Source of the DNA: Deltaproteobacteria bacterium
Lineage (GTDB): Bacteria > Desulfobacterota > Desulfobacteria > Desulfobacterales > JAFDMD01
Reading direction: 5' to 3'
Assembly (NCBI GenBank): GCA_019306185.1
Contig: JAFDMD010000004.1
Span: forward strand, 1-45,155
DNA length: 45,155 bases
The translations under genes were made by a program, and so were the position numbers. Shown one piece after another: positions 31,343-40,022 of the stretch (positions are counted from its first letter, which is position 1; each line of letters starts with the position of its first letter). The notes under the pieces are model-generated. The model was not told the origin of the DNA and searched no databases. It saw only the letters and a program-made list of their open reading frames with translations.

Positions 31343-33119
31343 TTAAGATTTAATTTTTCTTTCATTAAACTTGTCTAATTGCTCGGTTAGCCCTTCTAAA
31401 ATATCTTCCTGTTTATCTATTGCTCCCGCAAGCGCATCGGCTGATTTTTTAAGCTCGTCTGTATAGTTATCTAAAAACTTTTTAACGCTTTCATCAATTG
31501 TGTTCGTATAATCGGATAATCCTGTTTTGATCTGATTAAAAATTGATTCTAATCCTTTTTCAATTATTCCGAATTTTTCGACATAATCTGCGGAAACCTC
31601 TTTTGAACTCAAAAGCGATTCTTGTATCTCTTTGATTGTTTTTGAGTTGTTATCGAAAAACTGCATCTGGGCGGTTTTAAAATCATCAAAGGAGTTTTTA
31701 AAAGTCTCGGACGAATTATTTATATTGTCGGAAATTAATTTCAGTTGTTCCGCCGTTGAATTAAACCCGTCTTGAACTTTGCCGAATTTTGAAATTGTTT
31801 CCGTTACATTTGTTGATAAGCCGTTCATTTTTTCAATGCTTATATTAAAAGCGCTCAATAACTTGTCCGAAACCTGCATATTTTCGGATTGCTTTGTTAT
31901 TAAAACCTCCTGCCCTATTTGCAATTCGCCGACTCTGTTTTTAAAAGTTTCGGTCATCCGTTCAACCTGATCTTTCATCTGTTCTGTAGATTCATTAGAT
32001 TGGGCAAGGGTTTGTTTGGCAATATCTTGAACTGTTCCTTGTAAATTTTTAAAATTTTCATTCAGGTTTTCGGTCATTTTAAAAAGATTATCTGGAAAAC
32101 TTGTAAGAGCGCCGCCTGCTTCCCCTAATATTACGGCAAGTTTTTCAAGTTCCGATTGTGTGGATCCGGATAGCGAGGTTTTGAATTCGTTAATCATTTT
32201 ATCTAAAGCCAATTCAAGATCTTTTACAATATTTTGAGTCATTTCGGTAGCCGGGTCTTTAAGCTTTTTACCGAGATTCTTAATCTCGCTTTTAAGCGAT
32301 TGTAGCTCCGGTATTACCCCTTTTTGAATCTGGTCGCTTAAAATAGCATTAAAACCGGCTTCTATTTTTTCCGCAAGATCGCTTGAAAATGCCTGCATTG
32401 CTTTTGATTGTTTTACCGATTCATTATAAATATCTCGAAAAATATTTGCAGGATTTACTCTATTATTATTTTCGTCGGTAAATATAAAATAATCGGAAAT
32501 AATTTTTTTCTGCTTTTCCAATTCGATATTGAGTTTATCTTCGCTGGAAATTTTATATTTTTCATCCAATCCTTCGTAGAATTCATAGATAGATTTACGC
32601 AAAGAGTTTATTTTGGTTTTTTCAATTAAGGTAAAAAGCAAAGAAGCAGCCATGCCATAGATCGAAGATACAAAAGCGGTTCCCATTCCGGAAAACAGGG
32701 TTTCAATGCTGTTTTTAATATCTTCGGTTGTTGTCGTGTTAAAATCGGTAATTCCAAAAGTTAATCCGCAAAATGTTCCTAAAATACCTATTCCGACAAG
32801 CAAGCTTGGAATTGCGGAAAGCAGTTTAAGGTTTATTTTGCTTGCGAGCAAACTTTTTTCGTTGAAAAAATCGTAAGAATAGCAGTCTGTTTTTTGTTCT
32901 CCATTAAAATCAAAAAAAGTTTTATTGTAATTTTCCCAAATTATTTTAAATTTTTTATCTTTTGCAATGGAGTTTTCCGAAATTTTTTTCAACCCTCTCT
33001 GTTTTATGAGCAAATAAACGCAAAAAGATACAAAAAAGGGTGATGGTTTCGCCGTCAAACTTAAAAAGAGATTTATAAGGAATAAGTTTGTCAATAAATC
33101 TACCAAGATGATCCGTCAT
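31343..33119 (-). CDS. zorA: Zorya ZorA: MotA/ExbB-like protein with long tail, 5' frameshift
   Basis: An inner-membrane motor protein of about 591 residues. A first hydrophobic segment (FFVSFCVYLLI) near residue 35 is followed by the MotA/TolQ/ExbB core (LLSAIPSLLVGIGILGTFCG, then LFSGMGTAFVSSIYGMAASL). After that comes a helical tail of more than 350 residues rich in E, N, K, T and Q, as in the intracellular ZorA tail. The best start, ATG 33119 with an AGGGA ribosome site, reads MTDHLGRFIDKLIPYKS- but is in another frame from the core. The two join perfectly (ETITLF-VSFCVYLL) if one T is removed from the T6 run at 33032-33037. Otherwise translation would need a TTG at 33106 without a ribosome site. 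A real frameshift, a sequencing error or programmed slippage are all possible. Confidence 0.9.
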
Positions 33120-33165
33120 GTGTTTTTATTTCCCTAAAATTTAGCAGATGAGTAGAGGCAAAGTA

Positions 33166-33205
33166 AAAGGGCGCATTTGTAAAACAAAAATTTTACGCGC
33201 CCTTA
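33166..33205. terminator. Hairpin terminator between the ACT gene and zorA
   Basis: AAGGGCGC and GCGCCCTT form the outer stem and GTAAAA/TTTTAC the inner stem around a short A-rich loop. On the minus strand it follows the ACT-domain gene and is 46 bp upstream of zorA, so it should isolate Zorya from the acyl-CoA synthetase operon. Confidence 0.8.
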
Positions 33206-33223
33206 TTTTCTATTTTTATGGCG

Positions 33224-33703
33224 TTAAAATATAATTCTCGCCGCCTCTTCAACATCGTCCGTAGAAAATACAAAGAGCCATTTTGCGTCTTGTCCGGCTG
33301 CGGAGCCATAAACATAATTGATATTGATTTTTGCATCTCCGAATTTTGTCGCTATTTTTGCAAGCTCGCCGGGTTTGTTGTCTAACTCTATGGTTATTAC
33401 GGTTTTAAGGTCAAACAGATAATCCTGTTTGGCAAGCAGTTCTACGGCTTTATCTGTATTATTTACAATAATTCTTATAAGAGCAAAATGAGCGGAATCT
33501 TTTCTCATTGAATTATAGCTTGCAACAGAGGCGATTCTTTGCAAAGATTTGCCTCTTGCTTTAAATAGCTCTTGAACGTAGCTTGAAGCGTCTTGGATTG
33601 TCATAGCTTCTATATTTATATCCGCTTCGCCTATAAGCCTTGTTAAATTTGCAAGCTTCCCCGGAGCATTTTTTAAAAAAAGTGATATTTCTGTTTTAAC
33701 CAT
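33224..33703 (-). CDS. Tandem ACT-domain protein
   Basis: A 159-residue cytoplasmic protein made of two ACT domains. The first is TEISLFLKNAPGKLANLTRL, then IGEADINIEAMTI. The second is VITIELDNKPGELAKIATKF, then GDAKININYVYG. ACT domains bind amino acids and regulate enzymes or act as stand-alone sensors. It overlaps the end of the acyl-CoA synthetase gene by 8 bp (ATATATGGTTAA), so it is translated with it. Synthetase-ACT pairs of this kind suggest that the ACT protein modulates the ligase or senses a branched-chain amino acid. The specific ligand cannot be read from the sequence. Confidence 0.88.
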   Translation of the reverse strand: MVKTEISLFLKNAPGKLANLTRLIGEADINIEAMTIQDASSYVQELFKARGKSLQRIASVASYNSMRKDSAHFALIRIIVNNTDKAVELLAKQDYLFDLKTVITIELDNKPGELAKIATKFGDAKININYVYGSAAGQDAKWLFVFSTDDVEEAARIIF

Positions 33704-35213
33704 ATATTTTTTTTACCTTTTCTCTGTCCGGCGATTCGTCTTTATTAAGCGGCATATCGTTTATAAATTCCACATACTGAGGTTTTTTATAGCTCGCTAT
33801 ACGTTCGCCTACAAATTTTATAAGTTCCTCTTTATCAAGGCTTCTTCCTTCTTTAAGCGTGCATACCGCCTTGACGCCTTCTTTCCATTTTGGATCCGGA
33901 ACTCCGAATACTACCGTTTTTTCTACGTTGGGATGTTGTAGAATAACCTTTTCCACTTCCGCCGGATATACGTTTTCGCCTCCGGGTTTAATAAGCTCCT
34001 TTTCCGCTTTTCTGCCCGCATACCATAGAAAGCCTTCTTCGTCAAAACGTCCCGTATCTCCGGTATGGTGCATTCCCGCCCTAAAGATAAATTCATTATC
34101 TTCCGGCAGGTTCCAGTATCCTTTAAATACTACGGGACCTTTTACCGTTATTTCCCCTACCTGATTTATTCCGAGAATATTATCCTGATCGTCAACTATT
34201 TTAACCTCGGCAAGAGGAACCATTTTTCCGGCGGCGCCGGGTTTTTCGTCATACTTGCCGAATGTCGCAAGGCATGATGTTTCGGTTTGTCCGTAAAGGG
34301 AATAAAAAGAACCTCCGGTTAATTTTTGATATTCTTCGATTGTTTCCGGCGAGTCAAGTCCGGCTACCGCCTTTAAAGAGGTTATATCCTTATTCGATTT
34401 TTTTGCCGCCTCTATTACGGAAGATAGTATGGGAGAAAAATCAAAAGCAAATGAGACCTTATTTTTTTCTATAATATCAACCGCTTTATCCGCGTTAAAC
34501 TTTGCCATGTTTATATTTGCGGCGCCTGCATGAAAAGCCGCGTAAGCCATTGACAAACCGCCTATATGAAACAAAGGCAAAAAATTTAAATGAACGTCCG
34601 CAGACGTTAAATGCAATACCGAAGTATAATTTAAGTTGCCCGCCAATATGTTGCTATGGGTTAAAAGCGCGCCTCTTGGTCTGCCGTGAATCGCCGCGGT
34701 ATGAATTATAAGAAAGCCGTCCTCGCCTGCAATATCTTCCGGAGTAAAATCCGCATTAATATTCTTTAATAATTCTTCTATGGACGGGTAGCCTACGGAT
34801 GCTTCGTTTAAAGAAAAATACTCTTTTACAAAGCTAAGTTTATCTTTAATGGAATCTATTAAGCCATGATATTCGTTATCTGCAAAAATAAATTTTGGCT
34901 CGCAGTCCGTAAAATTAAAACATATTTCATTTGCGGATAGCCTCCAGTTAACCGGCAAAATAATCGCTCCCAAAGCCGCGGCAGCTCCGTAAAGCAGAAA
35001 AAATTCAAGACTGTTTTTGCCGATAATTCCTATTCTATCCCCTTTTTTAAGTCCGGCTTTTTTTAGCTCCGCCGCTAATACGGTTGATTTTTGCTTGTAT
35101 TCGGCAAAGGTAATTTTTTTATCTGTTTCGGCTTCGATCCATGCGCTTTTATTTGCATGGATAAAAGCGTTCCTTTCCATAAGATTGTATATCGTAAAAT
35201 CGTATATTTTCAT
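33696..35213 (-). CDS. Acyl-CoA synthetase (AMP-forming ligase) with atypical P-loop
   Basis: A 505-residue ANL-superfamily enzyme that adenylates a carboxylic acid and transfers it to CoA. The core motifs are present: FYSLYGQTETS (A5), HTGDTGRFDEEGFLWYAGR (A7/A8) and KPGGENVYPAEVEKVILQHP. The phosphate loop is unusual. Instead of Y-T-S-G-T-T-G-x-P-K it reads HTAAIHGRPRGALLTH, with RPRG kept and the Ser/Thr-rich part lost. The C-terminal catalytic-lysine motif (normally GK in P-x4-GK) is also altered, to NKDESPDREKVKK. A subgroup of anaerobe synthetases shares this A-A-x-x-G-R-P-R-G form, so it is probably functional. The substrate is unknown. It has an AAGGAAATT ribosome site and is coupled to a downstream ACT gene. 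Confidence 0.88.
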   Translation of the reverse strand: MKIYDFTIYNLMERNAFIHANKSAWIEAETDKKITFAEYKQKSTVLAAELKKAGLKKGDRIGIIGKNSLEFFLLYGAAAALGAIILPVNWRLSANEICFNFTDCEPKFIFADNEYHGLIDSIKDKLSFVKEYFSLNEASVGYPSIEELLKNINADFTPEDIAGEDGFLIIHTAAIHGRPRGALLTHSNILAGNLNYTSVLHLTSADVHLNFLPLFHIGGLSMAYAAFHAGAANINMAKFNADKAVDIIEKNKVSFAFDFSPILSSVIEAAKKSNKDITSLKAVAGLDSPETIEEYQKLTGGSFYSLYGQTETSCLATFGKYDEKPGAAGKMVPLAEVKIVDDQDNILGINQVGEITVKGPVVFKGYWNLPEDNEFIFRAGMHHTGDTGRFDEEGFLWYAGRKAEKELIKPGGENVYPAEVEKVILQHPNVEKTVVFGVPDPKWKEGVKAVCTLKEGRSLDKEELIKFVGERIASYKKPQYVEFINDMPLNKDESPDREKVKKIYG

Positions 35214-35243
35214 AATTTCCTTCTGCCTATTTTAAATTATAAT

Positions 35244-35580
35244 TAGTCAATGCTAAAAACCTGCATTTTAAGCATAAGGGATTTCTCCTCGCTTTGCTCG
35301 TCGAAATGACAAGCAAAAATAACTTATGTTAAAATAACAGAAAGTAATCTTGACCTGTCATTTCGACCGAAGGGAGAAATCCCTTTATTATTGCCTTCTA
35401 ATCTTATCCTTTGTACATATCTTTTTGCGATTAAAAACTTTTTTTTAATGATGGAAATTTTATTTTAATATTGGCAAGAAGATATTAAAATAAATATTAA
35501 TTCCTTACAAATATATTACCTTATAATTATTAGAATTTATAATAATTATAATATGTATTATACTTTTTCAGCATCGACTA
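35244..35580. repeat. Repeat family B (MITE), long copy
   Basis: It starts TAGTCAATGCTAAAAACCTG with CATTTTAAGC and ends CTTTTTCAGCATCGACTA. Inside are AAGGGATTTCTCCTCGCTTT with CGTCGAAATGACAAG, and the facing CTGTCATTTCGACCG with GGGAGAAATCCCTT. The right half also has TGGCAAGAAGATATTAAAAT, shared with the copies at 9507 and 36470. It fills the gap upstream of the acyl-CoA synthetase, and no promoter is discernible apart from the element. Confidence 0.88.
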
Positions 35581-35609
35581 TTTAACATGCCAATTTTATA
35601 TAATAAAAG

Positions 35610-36392
35610 TTATTTTGTTTCAAAAACCTGTTTATATTCGTCAACTATATCCAAATGAATATCGTCTTCTCCTATTTGATCGTACGGGTTTTCCATATCT
35701 TCCTGAATATTATCCAAGCTAACCAAAACTACGCTGTATATTATAGCCACTATGTATCCTATTATTGTAAAGGATGTTCTGCCGATTTCGGCAAAGTAGG
35801 GAGCGTATAATATCGGAAATAGGTTAAGAAAAACTTGACTGTAAGCCCGAAGCGATATTGGAGTTTTATATAAAAAAATGTTTCTCATTTTTTCAAAATC
35901 TATAATCATAGCTCGCAAGTACTGATTAAGCCGAGATATTTCGCTGTTGGAAACCCCCGCGGCTCTTAATTTTTCGTTAAATAAGGAGAATTCGGAAAAC
36001 ATATCATATACCGCGTAAAATTTTTTTTCATCCTCATTTTTCGGATGCGCCGTAAAATACTCTTTTATAACCTTAAAAAGTTTTTGTATAAGCAGATTAG
36101 CCTCTTCTTGAAGTCCGGAATTTTCTACGGTTATCCAATCTCTGTTAGCGTAATAGAACGCTATTGCCGAAGCTTTAAGGGAAGAAAAATATTTTAACCC
36201 CTCTTCTCTTCTTTTGTAGGCGGCGTTAATTGAAAATACTATCGGAAATATAATTGCAATTCCTATAAGCCCGGAAGGAAGATCCGCATACCATTCTTTT
36301 TTGATGCATATAAACGTTCCGATTACGGATAGAATTGTAACTATAACGGTTTGAAAATTGACGATTTTAAAAAAATTTTTAAAAATATTCAT
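35610..36392 (-). CDS. Bestrophin-like (UPF0187-type) membrane protein
   Basis: A 260-residue membrane protein. Two hydrophobic segments are at residues 14-30 and 40-58, a long helical cytoplasmic stretch follows, and two more hydrophobic segments lie near residues 190-235. The C-terminal part (RNIFLYKTPISLRAYSQVFL, then VSLDNIQEDMENPYDQIGED) has the bestrophin-like ENPYDQ-D-D signature, which in bestrophins forms the calcium/gating region of chloride channels. Bacterial members conduct ions of uncertain identity. It is a stand-alone gene with an AGAGAG ribosome site, between two family B repeats. Confidence 0.75.
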   Translation of the reverse strand: MNIFKNFFKIVNFQTVIVTILSVIGTFICIKKEWYADLPSGLIGIAIIFPIVFSINAAYKRREEGLKYFSSLKASAIAFYYANRDWITVENSGLQEEANLLIQKLFKVIKEYFTAHPKNEDEKKFYAVYDMFSEFSLFNEKLRAAGVSNSEISRLNQYLRAMIIDFEKMRNIFLYKTPISLRAYSQVFLNLFPILYAPYFAEIGRTSFTIIGYIVAIIYSVVLVSLDNIQEDMENPYDQIGEDDIHLDIVDEYKQVFETK

Positions 36393-36469
36393 AATCTCTC
36401 TTATTTATACTTTTCCAAGCCTATATTCATAGTCTTAAACCATGTTAAACTATGATTAAGCCGATTAAA

Positions 36470-36893
36470 TTAATTATATAGCCGTTTTTTTATTTTTGAT
36501 TATCAATTTAATTAAGGGATTTCTCCTCGCTTCGCTCGTTCGAAATGACAAGCAAAAATAACTTATGTTAAAATAACAGACAAAAAAAACTTCCCGTCAT
36601 TTATAGCTTTGGTATTACTTCTTCGCTTTTTATTAAGGGATTTCTCCTCGCTTTGCTCGTCGAAATGACAAGCAAAAATAACTTATGTTAAATTTCCCCT
36701 GTCATTTCGAACCGAAGGGAGAAATCCCTTTATTATTGACTTCTGCCTTTATCCTTTAACCTTTTGTATGAATTTAATGATTATTGCTTATGATTATATA
36801 TGGGCGTTTCCTCTTAATATTTGCAAGAAGATATTAAGATAAATATTAATTCCTTACAAACATTATCTACTAAACTTTTTCAGTATCGGCTAA
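36470..36893. repeat. Repeat family B (MITE), double/composite copy
   Basis: Two left cores (AAGGGATTTCTCCTCGCTTC near 36512 and AAGGGATTTCTCCTCGCTTT near 36637), each followed by CGAAATGACAAGCAAAAATA, share one right half (CCTGTCATTTCGAACCGAAG, then AAATCCC) and one right terminus (CTTTTTCAGTATCGGCTA). It looks like a tandem or nested insertion. The remaining part of 36393-36976 is AT-rich and otherwise empty. Confidence 0.82.
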
Positions 36894-36902
36894 TTAAAGC
36901 CA

Positions 36903-36944
36903 AAAAGGCGCAAAAACAAATATAAAATCTGTTTTTACGCCTTT
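36903..36944 (-). terminator. Terminator after the LEA14-like gene
   Basis: AAAGGCGCAAAAACA and TGTTTTTACGCCTTT form a 15-bp stem with one mismatch, about 30 bp beyond the stop codon at 36977 on the minus strand. A-rich sequence on the plus strand gives the T tract on the minus strand. Confidence 0.7.
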
Positions 36945-36976
36945 ATCATACTTACAAGATTATAGGTTAAACGGTA

Positions 36977-37603
36977 TTAAGGAAAAACATTTTCAAAAGC
37001 CGTAACTTTGATTATGCCTTCTTCGGTAGAAAATATTGCCGCGCCCTGTTTTACCTTTACGGGGAATTCAAATCCGGGTATTGTCTCCCACCATTGCCCA
37101 AGCTGTTTTAAAGCGGCGCCTGCGCCTGTTCCCAATCCTTTTTTCTGAAGTTTAAATCCGCCGGTAACAAGCAGGCTTAAAAGAGACTGTCTGCCGTCAA
37201 ACATTGCATGGACTCGAACCTGATTGGTTTTTCCCGCCGGTATCCATTGGGTCTCTTTGTTTTCTACGGTATTAAGATCAAAATCCTCAAATCCTACGGT
37301 AAATTTTATGCTGTCCATTTGTACCGGATAGGGATTCGGGTTTTTCACGTTAAAGATAAACGCCAGATCAAGAGGCGCTCCGTAGTCTCCTTGCGTTCCC
37401 ATAGTAGGTTTTACTTTTTTGGAAAAATACCACCATCCCCAATAATGGGCTACGTCAACATAATCTAATGTAACCACGGGCGCCTGAAAGTTTGCTTCGG
37501 TAGGCGCAATATTTATTTTAACGTCGGTTGCAACGCATGACGCAATAAAAAAGGCGGCAAAAATTATTGCCGTTAACGCTAATATTTTACTTTTTTTATA
37601 CAT
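36977..37603 (-). CDS. LEA14-like (LEA type 2/WHy domain) lipoprotein
   Basis: A 208-residue envelope lipoprotein. A signal peptide ends in the lipobox FIASC (Cys at about residue 23). The mature part holds a LEA-2/WHy fold: APLDLAFIFNVKNPNPYPVQ near residue 80 (NPNPYPV is the hallmark), then SIKFTVGFEDFDLN and IPAGKTNQVRVHAMF. Related bacterial proteins are linked to desiccation or envelope stress, but no specific role is proven. It has an AGGGGATAG ribosome site and a family C-like hairpin leader. It is transcribed alone and ends in a terminator. Confidence 0.88.
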   Translation of the reverse strand: MYKKSKILALTAIIFAAFFIASCVATDVKINIAPTEANFQAPVVTLDYVDVAHYWGWWYFSKKVKPTMGTQGDYGAPLDLAFIFNVKNPNPYPVQMDSIKFTVGFEDFDLNTVENKETQWIPAGKTNQVRVHAMFDGRQSLLSLLVTGGFKLQKKGLGTGAGAALKQLGQWWETIPGFEFPVKVKQGAAIFSTEEGIIKVTAFENVFP

Positions 37604-37628
37604 TCTATCCCCTCATAGTAACTTCAGC

Positions 37629-37709
37629 CGCCCAACTTTACGGTTTGCCCGAGTTGTGTTATTAATTTTATTTTGCGTCTTGCGAGCTAACAAACCGCTT
37701 TGTTATCGG
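37629..37709 (-). promoter_or_regulatory. Family C-like hairpin in the LEA14 leader
   Basis: Read toward the LEA14 gene: CGATAACAAAGCGGTTTG, a 46-base interior, then GGGCAAACCGTAAAGTTGGG. The arms CAAAGCGGTTTG and CAAACCGTAAAG pair and match the arms of the complete family C palindrome at 10005-10147, but the SD-containing core has been lost. The gene's own AGGGGATAG follows. Confidence 0.65.
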
Positions 37710-37750
37710 ACTAAATTTTATCATTATTTTATAATATTTATTTTTTTGCA

Positions 37751-37892
37751 GTTTCCAAGGAAACGAATTTTATTTTACTTGAGTTCAAGGCGGATAAAAA
37801 TTTTAACCGCAGGAATATATATAATATTTCGAGGATTAAAATTTTTATCCAACGAAGAAATCAAGTAAAAGAAGGCTTTTTTCTTTGGAAAC
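37751..37892. repeat. Repeat family C core in a different palindromic frame, abutting the livF stop
   Basis: The outer arms GTTTCCAAGGAAACG and AAGGC-TTTCTTTGGAAAC, and the next arms TTTTACTTGAGTTC and AAATCAAGTAAAA, are unlike copy 10005. The centre GGATAAAAATTTTAACCGCA, GGAATATATATAATATTTCG and GGATTAAAATTTTTATCC is the same conserved core. The last base lies at the stop codon of livF (37892-37894), as in the mscS-like case, so this is probably used as a terminator. Confidence 0.85.
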
Positions 37893-38704
37893 TAAGAAAG
37901 CCATCGTTTTCTTCTTCTGTAATGCTTAACTTCTCTGAAGCTTTTTCTGCCTGTTCCTCCCATGCCAAGATAAAAATCTTTGATATCCGGATTTTCAAGC
38001 AGTTTTTCGGATTCGTCATCCATAACTATACGTCCGTTTTCCATTATATAAGCGTAAGGGGCTACATTAAGGGCAAGCTTAGCATTCTGTTCAACAAGAA
38101 GTATCGAAATTCCTTGCTCTTTATTGAGACGGATTATAATGTTAAAGATTTCCCGTATTAAAAGCGGAGCAAGCCCCATAGAAGGCTCGTCTAATAGGAT
38201 AAGCTCCGGTTCGGTCATCAAAGCTCTGCCTACAACAGTCATTTGCTGCTCCCCGCCGCTGATAAATCCGGCAATTTCGTTCCGTTTTATCTTAAGACGC
38301 GGAAAGTAGTTATAAACAAGTTCCAAACCTTCTTTAACGGTTCTGCCGCTTGTTTTGCGAAGATGCGCCCCCACTTTTAGATTCTGTTCCACCGTAAGAT
38401 GCTCGAATACTCTTCTTCCTTCTATTACTTGCACAATTCCTTTTTTAGCTATTTTTTCCGCTGGTATTTTATCTATTCTTTCGCCCATAAACTGTATGGA
38501 ACCGTCGGTAACTTTACCGTTGTCCGGAGTTAAGAGTCCTGATACCGCTTTTAGTGTAGTGCTTTTTCCCGCTCCGTTGGCGCCTAAAAGGGCTACGATT
38601 TTCCCTTTTGGAACTTCGATGGATACGCCTTTTATCACAAGTATTACCTCATGATACTTGACCTCTATATTATTGATTTTTAAGATCATTTCTGTGTCAG
38701 ACAA
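37892..38704 (-). CDS. livF: Branched-chain amino-acid-type ABC transporter ATPase LivF
   Basis: A 270-residue cytoplasmic ATPase of the HAAT (Liv) family. Walker A is LLGANGAGKSTTLKAVSGLL, the signature is FISGGEQQMTVVGRAL, Walker B is LILLDEPSMGLAP, and the switch histidine region is ILLVEQNAKLAL. The C-terminus has a basic extension (REVKHYRRRKRW) beyond the usual end, close to where a family C repeat abuts the gene. The likely start is TTG 38704, with GGAGG 10 bases upstream. It is the last gene of the livG-fadD-livHMKF operon, 42 bp after the binding-protein gene. Confidence 0.94.
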   Translation of the reverse strand: MSDTEMILKINNIEVKYHEVILVIKGVSIEVPKGKIVALLGANGAGKSTTLKAVSGLLTPDNGKVTDGSIQFMGERIDKIPAEKIAKKGIVQVIEGRRVFEHLTVEQNLKVGAHLRKTSGRTVKEGLELVYNYFPRLKIKRNEIAGFISGGEQQMTVVGRALMTEPELILLDEPSMGLAPLLIREIFNIIIRLNKEQGISILLVEQNAKLALNVAPYAYIMENGRIVMDDESEKLLENPDIKDFYLGMGGTGRKSFREVKHYRRRKRWLS

Positions 38705-38746
38705 AGCCGTTATGCCTCCGTATTTTAAAACCTGTTTTAAAAAATA

Positions 38747-39991
38747 TTACCAGCCTAACCAAGAATTCCATTTATCGGACCAACGTTCCGCAAGATTAAC
38801 TTTTTGAACAAGCTGAAATTTTCCGTCGTTTATTTCATAAACCGTAATGGTTTTGCCCGGTCTGTGGTCGGTTGCAGTATATGTTACCGGAGATATGCCA
38901 AGTCCCAGATCAAAATTTTCGAGAGTTTCAAAACCGTTTTTAAGAATGCTTTCTCCGCTTAAATCGCCCGCTTTATCGGCTCGTTTCATAGCTTCCCATA
39001 AAACCATAACATTTCCCCAAGCCTGAACGGTTCTTATAAGACGTTTTTCAATAGGTATGCCCGGATTATATTTTTGTGCATATTCCACAACTTTATCCAT
39101 TAAAGGCGTATTTTCTTCGCCTATAAATGCGCATACCGTAGCGCCCATTATCCCGTTTGCAGAAGCGCCCGCAAGTTTTATAAGGTTTTTATCTAAGCCC
39201 CATACGTTTATAAGATGCGTAACTTTAAGTTCCATTGCATAAGCGTCTTTTATGGTAGCCGCAACGCTCATTGTGGTATTGCCATGCCAAATGACATCCG
39301 GTTTAAACTTTTTCATAGAAAGAATCTGACTTTTGGTATCTATGGCAAATAAGGAAACGTCCTGATCGTCGCCTATTTCAAAGCCGAGTATTTTCGCCTG
39401 ATCTTTTATCGCTTTTATAGGAGCGCTGCAATACGGGCTAGAGGACATGTAAGCGCATGTTAATCTAGGTTTTCTTTTTCCGAAATCCGGATGTTTTTTC
39501 CATTTTGTATCAAACCATGCGGTAAGAGTCGCCCTTGCATTCGAGGAATAGTCGGTTCCTGAAAATAGGTTATAAGGCGTTTTATCCGCGCTTGCAAGAT
39601 GTCCCGAATATGAAGCCGAAACAAACGGCATTTTATCCCTTGTAACAGTGGGAGATAAAGCTTCCGTGTCTCCTGTTCCCCATCCGAGTATTGCTTTACA
39701 GTCTAATCTTTTAAAAAGTTTATATTTTGTAAGCGCTTCCGGGATTCTGTACCCGTAATCGAATTGATACAATTTTACCTTTTTCCCGTTTATGCCTCCG
39801 TTATCGTTTACGTAATGTATAGCTTCGGCTACGCCGAGAGCGTAATCTTTGCCTACGTCCGAAGTCGCTCCGGTCATGTCGTTAAGCGCGCCTATATTGA
39901 TTTTATCTCCGCCAAATGCGGGAGATAAGCCGAATATAAAAGTAACCGAAATAATTAAAATAAAAAACTTTTGCCATTTTGTCTTTAACAT
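38747..39991 (-). CDS. livK: LivK-like periplasmic substrate-binding protein
   Basis: A 414-residue type 1 periplasmic binding protein. The signal peptide (FFILIISVTFIFGLSPAFGG) is cut near residue 27. The mature part starts KINIGALNDMTGATSDVG and continues with INGKKVKLYQFDYGY and LGWGTGDTEALSPTV. It belongs to the HAAT-type ligand-binding family, in the subgroup common beside acyl-CoA synthetases in anaerobes, not to the E. coli LivJ subgroup. It ends in a tryptophan-rich sequence (ERWSDKWNSWLGW). The ligand could be a branched-chain amino acid or an aromatic or short-chain carboxylate. An AAAAGGAGGGGTT ribosome site, the strongest in this operon, fits the need for excess binding protein. 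Confidence 0.9.
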   Translation of the reverse strand: MLKTKWQKFFILIISVTFIFGLSPAFGGDKINIGALNDMTGATSDVGKDYALGVAEAIHYVNDNGGINGKKVKLYQFDYGYRIPEALTKYKLFKRLDCKAILGWGTGDTEALSPTVTRDKMPFVSASYSGHLASADKTPYNLFSGTDYSSNARATLTAWFDTKWKKHPDFGKRKPRLTCAYMSSSPYCSAPIKAIKDQAKILGFEIGDDQDVSLFAIDTKSQILSMKKFKPDVIWHGNTTMSVAATIKDAYAMELKVTHLINVWGLDKNLIKLAGASANGIMGATVCAFIGEENTPLMDKVVEYAQKYNPGIPIEKRLIRTVQAWGNVMVLWEAMKRADKAGDLSGESILKNGFETLENFDLGLGISPVTYTATDHRPGKTITVYEINDGKFQLVQKVNLAERWSDKWNSWLGW

Positions 39992-40022
39992 AACCCCTCC
40001 TTTTAATATGGAAATTAAAAAA

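Noticed and set aside
4601-36893. A CRISPR array from the repeated motifs
   Set aside because: The repeats are long, palindromic and scattered singly through intergenic gaps. There is no regular spacing and no cas gene.
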